DNA of 64,000 nucleotides from Rubrivivax sp. (lineage in GTDB: Bacteria; Pseudomonadota; Gammaproteobacteria; Burkholderiales; Burkholderiaceae_C): the NCBI GenBank assembly GCA_022842595.1, contig JALHPF010000018.1, positions 50,305 through 114,304 on the forward strand, given 5' to 3'. The notes beneath the pieces are model-generated. The model had not been told where the DNA came from, did not search any database, and saw only the letters and a program-made list of their open reading frames with translations. Positions 38,206 through 46,158 of the stretch are shown one piece after another (position 1 is the stretch's first letter; each line of letters starts with the position of its first letter). The position numbers and the translations under genes are program-made.

Positions 38206-39209
38206 GAGCGAGCTCCTTGTTCGGCGGGGGCCAGCAGCTGCTGGCGTTCCAGGCGCAGGAAAACCACCGACGCATTGCGGCGGTGGATGTTGTCGTACTG
38301 GTCCCAGCGGCTGAATTCGGGCAGTTCCACGGCGTCGGGTACGGCGCTGAGTGCCGTGCCCGCTTTCAGCAGCGCGGCGCAGCGGGCTTCCAGCTGCGCC
38401 AGGTAGCGGTCGTTGCTGGCGGCCAGCTCGCGGCCGCCCAGCTTGCCATGGCCGGGCACGATGGTCTGGATGTTCAGCGTGCGCAGCGCGCTGATGGCCT
38501 GGCGCCATTGCGCCAGATCGCCGTCCTGCACGTCGGGGATGCGACGGTTGTCCAGCAGGCCGCCGGCAAACAGGGTGCCGGTGCGCGTGTCGAAGGCGCT
38601 GGCGCTGCCCGGGCCATTGGCCAGGCCATGGTGGCTGACCAGCACCGGGCGGCCGATGGTGTCGAGCACATGGGTGTCGTCGAACAGCACGTCGGGCTTG
38701 GGCACCACGGTGCCGCGCATGGCTTCTTCGCCGAGCTCGGCGCGAAGTGCCTTCAGGCAGGTTTCGCAGCGTGCGGCCATCAGTTCCGCGGCGCGGCGCT
38801 GCATGTGCACGGCCACGCCACGCGCCTGGTAGGCGGCAGCGCCGAAGATGAATTCCTGCCGCGCCTGCGTCAGCAGCACCAGGCGCACCGGCTGCGGCGT
38901 CACCTGCGCGATGGCGTCGAGCAGCGCCTGGCCATGCAGGAACGAGGTGCCGCTGTCGATGGCCATCACGCCTTGGCGGCCGACGATGAAGCCGGCATTT
39001 CCCAGGCGGCCGCCGTTTTCAGGCGACAGTTCACCCGGCAGGCCCTGCACCATGTAGATGCCGGCCTCCACTTCCAGCACCTGCAGCGGGGCCGAGGGCC
39101 TGGCATCGGCCTGCGCCCGTGCGGCAGGCAGCCATGGCATGGCCGCTGCGGCCAGCAGCAGCTGGCGGCGCGTGGGCCATGTCGGCAGGGTGGCGGTTGG
39201 GCGCAACAT
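38202..39209 (-). CDS. Quinoprotein-linked metallo-beta-lactamase-fold protein 1
   Basis: 335 residues. A twin-arginine-like signal (TRRQLLLAAAAMPWLPAARA) begins it. The fold is that of the SoxH-like family linked with PQQ dehydrogenases: NAGFIVGRQGVMAIDSG and GTLFAGGLLDNRR...VPGHG. However the zinc motif normally reading T-H-x-H-x-D-H is T-Q-A-R-Q-E-F at residues 114-120. Thus two or three metal ligands are gone while VSHHG and PGHG remain, and hydrolase activity is doubtful. It is coupled by a 4-nt overlap to the SoxYZ-like gene. Confidence 0.85.
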   Translation of the reverse strand: MLRPTATLPTWPTRRQLLLAAAAMPWLPAARAQADARPSAPLQVLEVEAGIYMVQGLPGELSPENGGRLGNAGFIVGRQGVMAIDSGTSFLHGQALLDAIAQVTPQPVRLVLLTQARQEFIFGAAAYQARGVAVHMQRRAAELMAARCETCLKALRAELGEEAMRGTVVPKPDVLFDDTHVLDTIGRPVLVSHHGLANGPGSASAFDTRTGTLFAGGLLDNRRIPDVQDGDLAQWRQAISALRTLNIQTIVPGHGKLGGRELAASNDRYLAQLEARCAALLKAGTALSAVPDAVELPEFSRWDQYDNIHRRNASVVFLRLERQQLLAPAEQGARS

Positions 39210-39222
39210 GGGTTTCAGGGTC

Positions 39223-39756
39223 TCAGGGCTTTTCGAGCAGGGTCTTCAGGTTGGCCAGGCCCGACTGGTAGACCCCGGTGACGGCCTTTACCGCCGCTTC
39301 GTCGTTCTGGTCGGGCGGCGGGTCGTTGTTGGGGAAGCCGCGGTAGAAGGCGCCGCGCCATTCCACCACCGAGGTGTTACCTTCGGCGGTGACCTGGATC
39401 GTCGAGCTGTAGTTCGTCACCGGCAGCGCGCCGCCGGCCTTGGCGCGGTAGGTGTACTTCATGCCGGCGGCATCGTGCGCCTGCAAGGTTTCGACGATCT
39501 CGCCGCCACCCTTCAGCTTCACGGTGCGCACCGAGCCTTCGGCATTGCCCTTGTCGGCGGGGCTCTCGGCCACGGCCGGGTGCCAGTCCTTCAGTGCGTC
39601 GAAATTGCCCATGCGCGCCCACACGGCCGCGGCCGGGGCGTTGATGGTGATCTTCTCGGTGACTTTCTGGCGCGTGGGGCCGTGCGCGGCCGCCGGCAGC
39701 AGCCACAGTGCAGCCAAGGTGGCGGCCAGCGATGAAATGAGGACTCGACGGGACAT
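39223..39756 (-). CDS. MxaD-like SRPBCC-fold periplasmic protein
   Basis: 177 residues with a signal peptide (ends AAAHG). The SRPBCC/START-like domain is clear (KVTEKITINAPAAAVWARMGNFDALKDWHPAV...VVEWRGAFYRG). Size and domain match MxaD, which in Methylorubrum helps electron transfer between methanol dehydrogenase and its cytochrome. Here it is in the xox cluster, between the beta-propeller and the metallohydrolase gene, so it may assist XoxF-XoxG. The function is inferred from the family. Confidence 0.82.
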   Translation of the reverse strand: MSRRVLISSLAATLAALWLLPAAAHGPTRQKVTEKITINAPAAAVWARMGNFDALKDWHPAVAESPADKGNAEGSVRTVKLKGGGEIVETLQAHDAAGMKYTYRAKAGGALPVTNYSSTIQVTAEGNTSVVEWRGAFYRGFPNNDPPPDQNDEAAVKAVTGVYQSGLANLKTLLEKP

Positions 39757-39796
39757 GCAGCCAGGCTCCAGGAAGGAAGGGAGGGGGGTTGTGAAA

Positions 39797-40777
39797 TCAG
39801 GGGACGGCTGAAGCCGGTGGTGTGCCGATGAAGCTGCCGAAGCCGCGGCTGTTGCGGCCGGTGGCCACGGTGGCCAGCAGCCGGCCGCTGGGCGCGTCGA
39901 GCACGCTCAGCGCGTTGTCCATCCAGTTGACGACGTAGACCTTGCCACCATGCGCGGCCACGCCTTCGGGGTAGCCGAAGCCGGCCAGGGTGCGCACCGG
40001 CTTCAGGCTGTCGGCGTCGACCACGCTCACGCTATCGGCGAGCTGGTTGGTGACGTAGAGAAGCCGGCCGTCTGCAGCGAGTGCGGCGCCATACGGGCCT
40101 TCGCCCACCGGCACGGTGGCCAGCACGCGGGGCTGGTCGGGGTTGCGCACGTCGATCACGCTGAGGTCGTTGCTCTGCACGTTCAGGGCATACAGACGTT
40201 GTCGCGGGCCGTCCAGCAGCAGCGCAAACGGGTGGCTGCCCACCTTCACGCGGGCCCGCACACGCAGACTCTGGGTGTCGACGACGGCCACGCTGTCGTC
40301 GTCGCGTTCGGCCACGTAGGCCAGACCGGCATGGGCGGCGGCCACGCCCGCCGGCGCACGGCCCACCGCCAGGCTGCGTGGTGCCTGGTCACTGCGGGTG
40401 TCGTAGACGAGCAGGCGGTTGTTGAACCAGTCGGCCACCACCAGCTGGGTGCAGTCGGGCGTGGCTGCCAGGCCCACCGGGCCGTTGCCGGCAGGCCAGG
40501 TCTGCACCACCCGGCGGCTGGCCATGTCGATGACGCTGATGCTGCGGCTGTCGGGGTTGGACACGTAGACGCGGCCATTGCCGCTGCAGGCCGCCACACC
40601 GGCCGGCGACTGCCCCACCGGCACCGTGGCGACCACGCGGTCGCTGGCCAGGTCGACCACCGACACGTCGTGGCTGCCCTGGTTGGTGATGTAGGCAAAC
40701 GGCGCCGCCGTGGCGGTGCCTGCGGCCCATGCCGTCCACAGCCACAACCCGAGTGCCAGCGGCAGGCGCAGGTGCAT
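39797..40777 (-). CDS. Periplasmic YVTN beta-propeller protein
   Basis: 326 residues, signal peptide (ends ATAA) and about seven YVTN-type repeats, each like SVIDMASRRVVQTWPAGNGPVGLA or AYVAERDDDSVAVVDTQSLRV. Repeats span the mature chain. Such propellers are common beside PQQ-dependent dehydrogenases and may bind a quinone cofactor or act as scaffold, but the true role is unknown. Its start and the SoxYZ-like copy 2 stop share one base. A second, different propeller lies in the divergent ABC operon. Confidence 0.85.
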   Translation of the reverse strand: MHLRLPLALGLWLWTAWAAGTATAAPFAYITNQGSHDVSVVDLASDRVVATVPVGQSPAGVAACSGNGRVYVSNPDSRSISVIDMASRRVVQTWPAGNGPVGLAATPDCTQLVVADWFNNRLLVYDTRSDQAPRSLAVGRAPAGVAAAHAGLAYVAERDDDSVAVVDTQSLRVRARVKVGSHPFALLLDGPRQRLYALNVQSNDLSVIDVRNPDQPRVLATVPVGEGPYGAALAADGRLLYVTNQLADSVSVVDADSLKPVRTLAGFGYPEGVAAHGGKVYVVNWMDNALSVLDAPSGRLLATVATGRNSRGFGSFIGTPPASAVP

Positions 40778-41637
40778 CAGGAAGCGCCGGGTGCCAGCGC
40801 GAGTGCGCTTTCGAAACGCCGGTCCTGTGAATCGACGGCTTCGACCTTCAGTTCGCCCGGGCCGCGCGGCACGAAACGGAAGCGCAGGTTCGGGTTCTCG
40901 CTGATCGAAAAGTCGAGGTCGGCCGACATCACCGGCTTGCCGGCGTAGCTGACATTGACCTGGCGAACGAAGTGCGCAGGCGTGAACTGGCGTGAGAGCT
41001 GGTCCATCGCCATGCCCGAATGGTTCGGGTGGTTGATCATCAGCTGCGCCAGCATCGGCTGGCCGGGGCGCAATTCACCGTCGACCCGCAGCCGCATCTT
41101 GCCCAGGTTGGCCAGGGCCTCGGCCGGGTCTTTACCGGCCGGCGCCGAGCAGCCGCCCGAAGCCTTGACGAAGCGCGTGCTCATGTAGAGCTGGCCGTCG
41201 CTGAGCTCGGCGATGGCGCGCACATGGGTGTATTCGTCGACGCGCACGCGGGTTTCGATTTCCGGGTCGCCGTTGCCGGGCGTGAAGTCGAAGACCGCGG
41301 CCACCACCGAGGGGTTGCTGTCGATCACCAGCGTCAGGCGCTTCACAAAGCGGCTGTCGCCCGCCGGCAGCTGCGTGCGCATGGCAATGGGAACCACCGC
41401 GGCGTCGGCCGCACGCACGGGGGTTTCCAGGCTCAGCAGGCCGGCCGGCGCCGGGGCGATGCTGCGGCCCTTGAACAGGCTGGCCTTCACCTTCTGCCAG
41501 TTCGGGCTGGCCTCGGGGTTGTTTTCGCTGAGCTTCACCGGCTGTGCCTGCACGCTGCCGACGAGCAGCGCGGTCAGCAGGCCGGCAAGGCGCAGCACCA
41601 GGCCGGGCCAGGCGGGAACGGGGTGTGTGATGTGCAT
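40777..41637 (-). CDS. Quinoprotein-linked SoxYZ-like carrier, copy 2
   Basis: 286 residues, signal peptide (ends SVQA). Same two-part layout as copy 1, with the carrier motif GGCSAP (Cys at ~160) in VKASGGCSAPAGKD and a SoxZ-like half (HPNHSGMAMDQ...YAGKPVMSADLDFSISENPNLRFRFVPRGPGELKVEAVDSQDRRF). The two copies are clearly paralogues. ATG 41637 was chosen because it sits one base after the upstream gene's stop; an alternative start 27 nt upstream overlaps that gene. It ends the block MBL-SoxYZ-propeller. Confidence 0.88.
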   Translation of the reverse strand: MHITHPVPAWPGLVLRLAGLLTALLVGSVQAQPVKLSENNPEASPNWQKVKASLFKGRSIAPAPAGLLSLETPVRAADAAVVPIAMRTQLPAGDSRFVKRLTLVIDSNPSVVAAVFDFTPGNGDPEIETRVRVDEYTHVRAIAELSDGQLYMSTRFVKASGGCSAPAGKDPAEALANLGKMRLRVDGELRPGQPMLAQLMINHPNHSGMAMDQLSRQFTPAHFVRQVNVSYAGKPVMSADLDFSISENPNLRFRFVPRGPGELKVEAVDSQDRRFESALALAPGAS

Positions 41638-41638
41638 G

Positions 41639-42583
41639 TCAGTCTTCCCACTCGAGTTCGGCATAAGCGGCCGTCAGGTTGCGACGATGGAAGTGCTCGG
41701 CCAGCAGCCAGGTGCTGGCGGGGGGCAGGGAGGCATCTTGCACCGTCTGCGCCAGGCTGCGTCGGTCGCGCAGCGCTTTTCTCACGTCCTGTTGCAGTGC
41801 TTCCAGGTACCGCCGTTGCGGCACCAGCATCGCCGGCCAGTCGCGGCTGGCGGCGCCATGGCCGGGGATGGCAAAGCCGACGTCCAGGCGCTGCAGCTCG
41901 TCCATCACCGCCAGCCAGCCCTTGAGCTTGCCATCGAGCACGGGCATGTGGCCGACGAAGACCAGATCACCCAGGAACAGGCTGCGGGTCTGGCGGTCCA
42001 GCACCGTCAGGTCGCTGTCGGTGTGGGCGGTGGGCCAGGCACGCAGTGCCAGCAGGCGGTTGCCGAGGTCGATCTCGACTTCGCCGCTCACGGGCAGGGT
42101 GATGGCCGCCAGCTCTTGCGGCGGCAAGCTGATGCCGCCGTCACGCAGCAGCGCATTGCCCCAGCTGCGCTGGCGCGCAGCCACGGCCGCGGCGAAGCGG
42201 ATGTGGGCCACGAACTGCGGGGCCGCAGCGCCGCTGGCCGCAAACGCGCCGAGGCCGAGCACATGGTCTGGGTGGGCGTGGGTGCTGATGACGTAGCACA
42301 CCGGCAATGGCGTCACCTGGGCCACCGCGGCGCGCAGGCGCTGGCCTACGGCGGGTGAGCCACCGCTGTCGATCACGGCCACACAGCGTTCGCCCACGAC
42401 GAAGGCCAGGTTGGCCACGTCGTCGGCACGCGCTTCCATCCACGCCTGCTGCGCGCCCTGGTGTACCCAGACCCCGGGCGCCAGCTGTTGCATGGCCAGG
42501 GGCGCGGCAAGGTTCGACGCATGTGCCATCGTGACCGCCAATGCGGTCAGGCCGGACAGCAGCATGCGCGCGCCGGGCACCAT
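41639..42583 (-). CDS. Quinoprotein-linked metallo-beta-lactamase-fold hydrolase 2
   Basis: 314 residues with N-terminal export signal. The zinc-binding motif is intact: STHAHPDHVLGLGAF (H-x-H-x-D-H near residues 101-106), with later ligands in TAHTDSDL, LGDLVFVGHMP and PGHGAASRDWP. It is a B3-like SoxH/glyoxalase II-type hydrolase, periplasmic. In contrast to the sister protein at 38202-39209 it should bind two zinc ions. The substrate is unknown; a thioester or sulfur adduct on the neighbouring SoxYZ-like carrier is a reasonable guess. Confidence 0.87.
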   Translation of the reverse strand: MVPGARMLLSGLTALAVTMAHASNLAAPLAMQQLAPGVWVHQGAQQAWMEARADDVANLAFVVGERCVAVIDSGGSPAVGQRLRAAVAQVTPLPVCYVISTHAHPDHVLGLGAFAASGAAAPQFVAHIRFAAAVAARQRSWGNALLRDGGISLPPQELAAITLPVSGEVEIDLGNRLLALRAWPTAHTDSDLTVLDRQTRSLFLGDLVFVGHMPVLDGKLKGWLAVMDELQRLDVGFAIPGHGAASRDWPAMLVPQRRYLEALQQDVRKALRDRRSLAQTVQDASLPPASTWLLAEHFHRRNLTAAYAELEWED

Positions 42584-42593
42584 GATGCCGATC

Positions 42594-42959
42594 TCAGCGG
42601 GGCGAAGACGTGTTGATGAAACAGCCGTTCTTGACCTTCACCTGCAGGTCGCGGAAGCGGCGGATCTGCACCTGCAGCGATTCCGCGTCGCGGATGTAGC
42701 CGCCACGTTCGCCGCCGATGCTGTTCGCCAGCGTGGCAGTGTTCATCGTCATGTAGTCATCGAAGCTCACCTGGCGGGCCAGGGCGTCGAGCGCACACGA
42801 GCATTTGTTGACCATCTCGTAGTACGGGCCGGGGTGGTTGCGCACGCATTCCTGCACGTAGAGCACACGGTCGATGGTCGGGAAGTCGTTGGCCCAGCTG
42901 CTGCCGGCAGCCAGCAGCAGGGTGGCGGCCAGGGCGCGGCGAAACGGACGGGTGGTCAT
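42594..42959 (-). CDS. Small exported Cys-rich protein of the xox cluster
   Basis: 121 residues with signal peptide (ends SWA). Mature part mostly helical, with Cys in YVQECVRNHPGPYYEMVNKCSCALD and a last one in NGCFIN, giving four Cys that may form two disulfides. Similar small proteins occur in XoxF clusters in other methylotrophs as far as I recall, without function. Same strand and tight spacing (10 nt) to the hydrolase gene. Confidence 0.72.
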   Translation of the reverse strand: MTTRPFRRALAATLLLAAGSSWANDFPTIDRVLYVQECVRNHPGPYYEMVNKCSCALDALARQVSFDDYMTMNTATLANSIGGERGGYIRDAESLQVQIRRFRDLQVKVKNGCFINTSSPR

Positions 42960-42979
42960 GGGCGGGCTCTCGTTCGGGT

Positions 42980-43681
42980 TCAGGACGAAGGTTTGGATGC
43001 AAAGCCCGGGGCGCCGTCGATCAGCATCTCCTGCTGGATCAGCGGTACCGTGCCGGGCTGGGCCCCGCCCACGGTGGTCTGGATGCCATACACCCCACCC
43101 GGCACGGCCGGGGCCAGAATGAAGCGGTACTGCTTGCCCAGGTATTGCTCGAACTTGGCGCGGTTCGGGTCGTCGAGATAGGGCGAGATCAGGATCTCCT
43201 GGGCCTCGATGTCCTTGCCCTTGTAGGCCACCTGCACCTTGCGCACTTCAGCCGAGTTGAACAGGGCCATGCGGATGCGCTTGCGGAAGTAGGTCTGCGA
43301 ACCCTTGGTCAGGCGCTGCATCGTGCGGATGTCGTTTTCCAGGAAGTACAGCACCACGGGGTTGCCTTCTGCGCCATCGATCGGTGGCAGCTCGAGCTTG
43401 CGGCTGCCGCTCAGGAATTCACCGCTGGCCTTGCAGCACTGCTTGCCCTTGTCGAGCGCGCTCACGTCCAGGCGCACCTTGTCGTCGAAGGCCGCCTCGG
43501 CGCTGCCGGTCTGCCTGAAGGCATAGCGCAGCGTGCCGGGCAGGGCCACGTTGTCGAGCTGCCGGGTCATGAACAGCAGTTTTTCGGCCTGGGAGAAGTC
43601 CTTCTGCTCGGCAGCCGGCTGGGCAATGATGGGCCCGCAGGCAGCGGCCAGCAGGAAAGCAGCGAACAGGTTCTTGGTCAT
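42980..43681 (-). CDS. Exported protein of unknown function with vicinal Cys
   Basis: 233 residues, signal peptide (~20, ends IIA). The sequence is mixed alpha/beta with a vicinal Cys pair at 82-83 (GKQCCKASGEF). No named family. ATG 43681 gives the signal peptide; an earlier in-frame ATG adds 18 residues without such character. In the xox operon between a small Cys-rich protein and the protease-like gene. The vicinal pair recalls the one in MDH, but that likeness is only local. Confidence 0.65.
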   Translation of the reverse strand: MTKNLFAAFLLAAACGPIIAQPAAEQKDFSQAEKLLFMTRQLDNVALPGTLRYAFRQTGSAEAAFDDKVRLDVSALDKGKQCCKASGEFLSGSRKLELPPIDGAEGNPVVLYFLENDIRTMQRLTKGSQTYFRKRIRMALFNSAEVRKVQVAYKGKDIEAQEILISPYLDDPNRAKFEQYLGKQYRFILAPAVPGGVYGIQTTVGGAQPGTVPLIQQEMLIDGAPGFASKPSS

Positions 43682-43748
43682 GGGGCAGGTGGGGCGGGGC
43701 GAATGTGTCGGGACGGGGCAGATCGAGACCGGCAAGGCGAGAGGGACC

Positions 43749-44780
43749 TCAGCGCCCGGGTGCCGGTACCACCAGGCTGGGGGCCAGCGCCGGTGCCAGC
43801 GCTTCGAGACGCTGGCGGATTTCCAGTGCCTTGGCGAGCTGACCCTGGCGCAAGGCCAGCTGGCCCAGTTGCAGCCAGGCCAGGGCCGAGCCGGGGGCGA
43901 GTTTCAGTGATTGTTCGAGCGCACGCATGGCGTCGCCCAGGCGGCCCATGCCTTCGAGTGCGCGGGCCAGGGCGTTCAAGGGGGCGGGGTCGGTGTCGTC
44001 GCTTTCGCTCCAGCGCCGCGCCAGGGTTTCGAGTGCCGGCCAGTTCAGGTCGCGTTGCAGCGCAGCGGCCTGCAGGAAGGCCGGCTGCTGGGGTGGCTGG
44101 CGCTGCCAGTAGAACTGCTCACCGGGCGCCGCTGCGCTGGCCGGTGCGACAGGCTGGAAGCTGGCGCCGTCGGCCAGCATCGGCCGCAGCCATTCGACCG
44201 GCGAAGCGAAGTAGTGCAGCTGGCCGCCGCGCAGCCTGAACGTGAGCACACCGACCAGGCGCAGTTGCTCGTCGAAGAGCGCGCCACCGCTGGCGCCCGA
44301 GCTGAACCAGTTGTCGCTCTGAATGACGTTGCCGCCGTCCAGCCGATGCAAGTCCACCACCTGGCCGGTGCTGTTCTGCAGGCCCTGGCCGCCCGTGAAT
44401 CCCACGGCCGCCACGGCCTGGCCTGGCAGCAGGTCGGTCGACCTGCCGATCGCCACGCTGGGCGCGCGCAGGCGCGGCACTTTCAGCACGCACAGGTCGT
44501 GCGCCGGGTCGCGGGCCTGGGCTTCGACACGCCAGCGCTCGTCGCCACGCACGACCGTGATGCTCACGGCCGGTTGTGTGACATGGCAGTTGGTGACGAC
44601 CAGACCGTCGGCCACCACCACGCCGGAGCCGAGCGAGTAGCCGCCCTGCTGGCGCGTGACCTCGACCTTCAAGACGCTGGCGGCGGCTTCGAACAGCCGT
44701 TCGCGGTCGAGCGTGGCCCGGGCCGGCGGGCTGGAAGCCAGCCCCAGCGCCAGAGCTGCCGCGGCCACGAAGCCCTTCAT
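43749..44780 (-). CDS. Trypsin-like serine protease fused to TPR-like domain
   Basis: 343 residues, signal peptide (ends ARA). Residues ~30-210 are a Deg/trypsin-like protease fold with the triad His66 (VTNCHVT), Asp95 (AHDLCVL) and Ser164 (SGASGGALFD) all present. Cys65 and Cys97 flank the triad and may be bridged. Residues ~240-335 hold TPR-like helices (LNALARALEGMGRLGDAMRALEQSLKLAPGSALAWLQLGQLALRQGQ). A periplasmic processing or quality-control enzyme for the xox cluster products is a plausible role; no PDZ domain is present. Confidence 0.85.
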   Translation of the reverse strand: MKGFVAAAALALGLASSPPARATLDRERLFEAAASVLKVEVTRQQGGYSLGSGVVVADGLVVTNCHVTQPAVSITVVRGDERWRVEAQARDPAHDLCVLKVPRLRAPSVAIGRSTDLLPGQAVAAVGFTGGQGLQNSTGQVVDLHRLDGGNVIQSDNWFSSGASGGALFDEQLRLVGVLTFRLRGGQLHYFASPVEWLRPMLADGASFQPVAPASAAAPGEQFYWQRQPPQQPAFLQAAALQRDLNWPALETLARRWSESDDTDPAPLNALARALEGMGRLGDAMRALEQSLKLAPGSALAWLQLGQLALRQGQLAKALEIRQRLEALAPALAPSLVVPAPGR

Positions 44781-44790
44781 GCCAGCCGCT

Positions 44791-45669
44791 TCAGTTGCGC
44801 CGCAGTTCGAAGGATTCGTCGACCAGGGGTACGCCGAACTCCTTCAGGATGGCGTCGATGCCAGCCCGTTGGCTGTCGATCAGCCCTTCGATCTGCTGTT
44901 TCCATTCGCGTTCACCATACCGGACCCCCATCGCCATCTGGAAGGCGAAGCGTACGCCGGGTTCGGAGCGCATCGGAACCAGCACCAGTTCAGGGGTCTT
45001 CACGCGCTGCGTGAAGTAGCCGGCGATCGGGCCCCAGACGATGGCCACGTCGATCTTGCCGCCGCTGAGGTCTTTCTCGATGATCTCGCCCGGGTACTGC
45101 TGCGGGTCGGGGCTCATGATCGGGTAGGGCACACCTTGCTCGGTGAGCTGGTGGCGGTTCAGCCATTCAGACGCTGGCGACTTGTCGTACACGCCGATGC
45201 GCAGCTTCTGCAGTACCGCCTTGTCGAGCGCCAGGAAATCGGCCTGGGACTTCACGCCGTCGAGGCCACGGCCCTTGGCGAAGACCATGGCGTAGGTCGA
45301 GCGGTAGATGGGCTTGGTCACCGACACCTGGTCGAAGCCGACTGGTACGCCCATCAGGATGTCGCAGCGGAAGTCTTCACCCGGCAGCTTGTATCGCAGA
45401 GTGTTGCGCACGAAGGCCAGCCGTTGCGGGAAGGAGAAGTAGCTGACGGGCAGCCCCAGCGCCTTGCCGAAGAGCTCGGCCATCTTGTTCTCGATGCCCT
45501 CGCCTTGCAGGTTGGAGAAGGGCATGTTGTTCGGGTCCTGGCACACCTTCAGCGTCTTGCGCGCCGGGGGTGCGTCTTCAGGGGCCGCGGTTTGTGCCTG
45601 GGCTGGCAGCACGGCCAGGCAGGCGGAAACAGCACAGACGGCGCAGGCCGCCAGCAGTCGCTGCATCAT
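44791..45669 (-). CDS. xoxJ: XoxJ, periplasmic-binding-fold MDH accessory protein
   Basis: 292 residues with signal peptide (ends AQAQ). The solute-binding-protein fold starts with LKVCQDPNNMPFSNLQGEGIENKMAELFGKALG, as in MoxJ/XoxJ proteins, which bind and activate methanol dehydrogenase rather than transport solutes. Family pieces DILMGVPVGFDQVSVTKPIYRSTYAMVF and VAIVWGPIAGYF are present. The start overlaps the xoxG stop as ATGA. Confidence 0.93.
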   Translation of the reverse strand: MMQRLLAACAVCAVSACLAVLPAQAQTAAPEDAPPARKTLKVCQDPNNMPFSNLQGEGIENKMAELFGKALGLPVSYFSFPQRLAFVRNTLRYKLPGEDFRCDILMGVPVGFDQVSVTKPIYRSTYAMVFAKGRGLDGVKSQADFLALDKAVLQKLRIGVYDKSPASEWLNRHQLTEQGVPYPIMSPDPQQYPGEIIEKDLSGGKIDVAIVWGPIAGYFTQRVKTPELVLVPMRSEPGVRFAFQMAMGVRYGEREWKQQIEGLIDSQRAGIDAILKEFGVPLVDESFELRRN

Positions 45670-46052
45670 GGAGCCGGCTCGACCTTGGCGCGGGTGATGG
45701 CGCCGTCCGAACGGCCCTTGAGGTAAGCGTAGAGCTGGTCCATGTTGTCCATGACCTGCTTGCTGTTGCCGAAGCTCTGCATGCCCTTTTCGAGACGGCC
45801 GTCGCGCACCACCTTGACGAAGTCATCCTTGCTCAGCACCTTCAGGCTTTCGATCAGCGAAGGGCCGACCATGCCTTCCTGGTTGGCGCCATGGCAGCGG
45901 TCGCAAGCGGCAGCGCGCCAGGTGCGGAAACCCTTCATGGTTTCGGCGTCGACCTTGTAGCCGTCGACCACGGTGTAGAGCTTGCTGCTCTGGGCCTGGG
46001 CGGTGGCCACACAGGCCAGGGCGAGGAAGAGGGCGGAAATCGTGAGCTTCAT
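45666..46052 (-). CDS. xoxG: XoxG, cytochrome c electron acceptor of XoxF
   Basis: 128 residues with signal peptide (ends AQAQ). One haem c site, CDRCH (residues 50-54), with the likely axial Met in KGMQSFGNSK (about residue 91). XoxG is the dedicated acceptor for electrons from PQQ in lanthanide-dependent MDH. It is smaller than MxaG, as is usual. It lies downstream of xoxF but behind a strong terminator-like hairpin, so its level is probably below that of xoxF. Confidence 0.92.
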   Translation of the reverse strand: MKLTISALFLALACVATAQAQSSKLYTVVDGYKVDAETMKGFRTWRAAACDRCHGANQEGMVGPSLIESLKVLSKDDFVKVVRDGRLEKGMQSFGNSKQVMDNMDQLYAYLKGRSDGAITRAKVEPAP

Positions 46053-46080
46053 GTCGTGAGATCAGCAGTTGAAAACGAAA

Positions 46081-46111
46081 GGGGGGCGGGACCCCAGGCC
46101 GACCGCCCCCC
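46081..46111 (-). terminator. Intrinsic terminator/attenuator between xoxF and xoxG
   Basis: GGGGGGCGG (46081-46089) pairs with CCGCCCCCC (46103-46111), a 9-bp GC stem. Read on the minus strand, it is followed at once by TTTCGTTTTC. This is a good Rho-independent terminator just after xoxF and before xoxG, likely only partly efficient so that xoxG-J are still expressed. Confidence 0.75.
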
Positions 46112-46126
46112 TGGAAATCACCCCGA

Positions 46127-46143
46127 ACCCTGGTGACCAGGGT
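46127..46143 (-). other. Perfect palindrome just after xoxF
   Basis: ACCCTGGT and ACCAGGGT flank a single base. It begins 16 nt downstream of the xoxF stop and precedes the terminator. As an RNA hairpin it could protect the 3' end of the xoxF message; as DNA it could be a binding site. Confidence 0.5.
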
Positions 46144-46158
46144 GCAGGGCCGCGTGCT

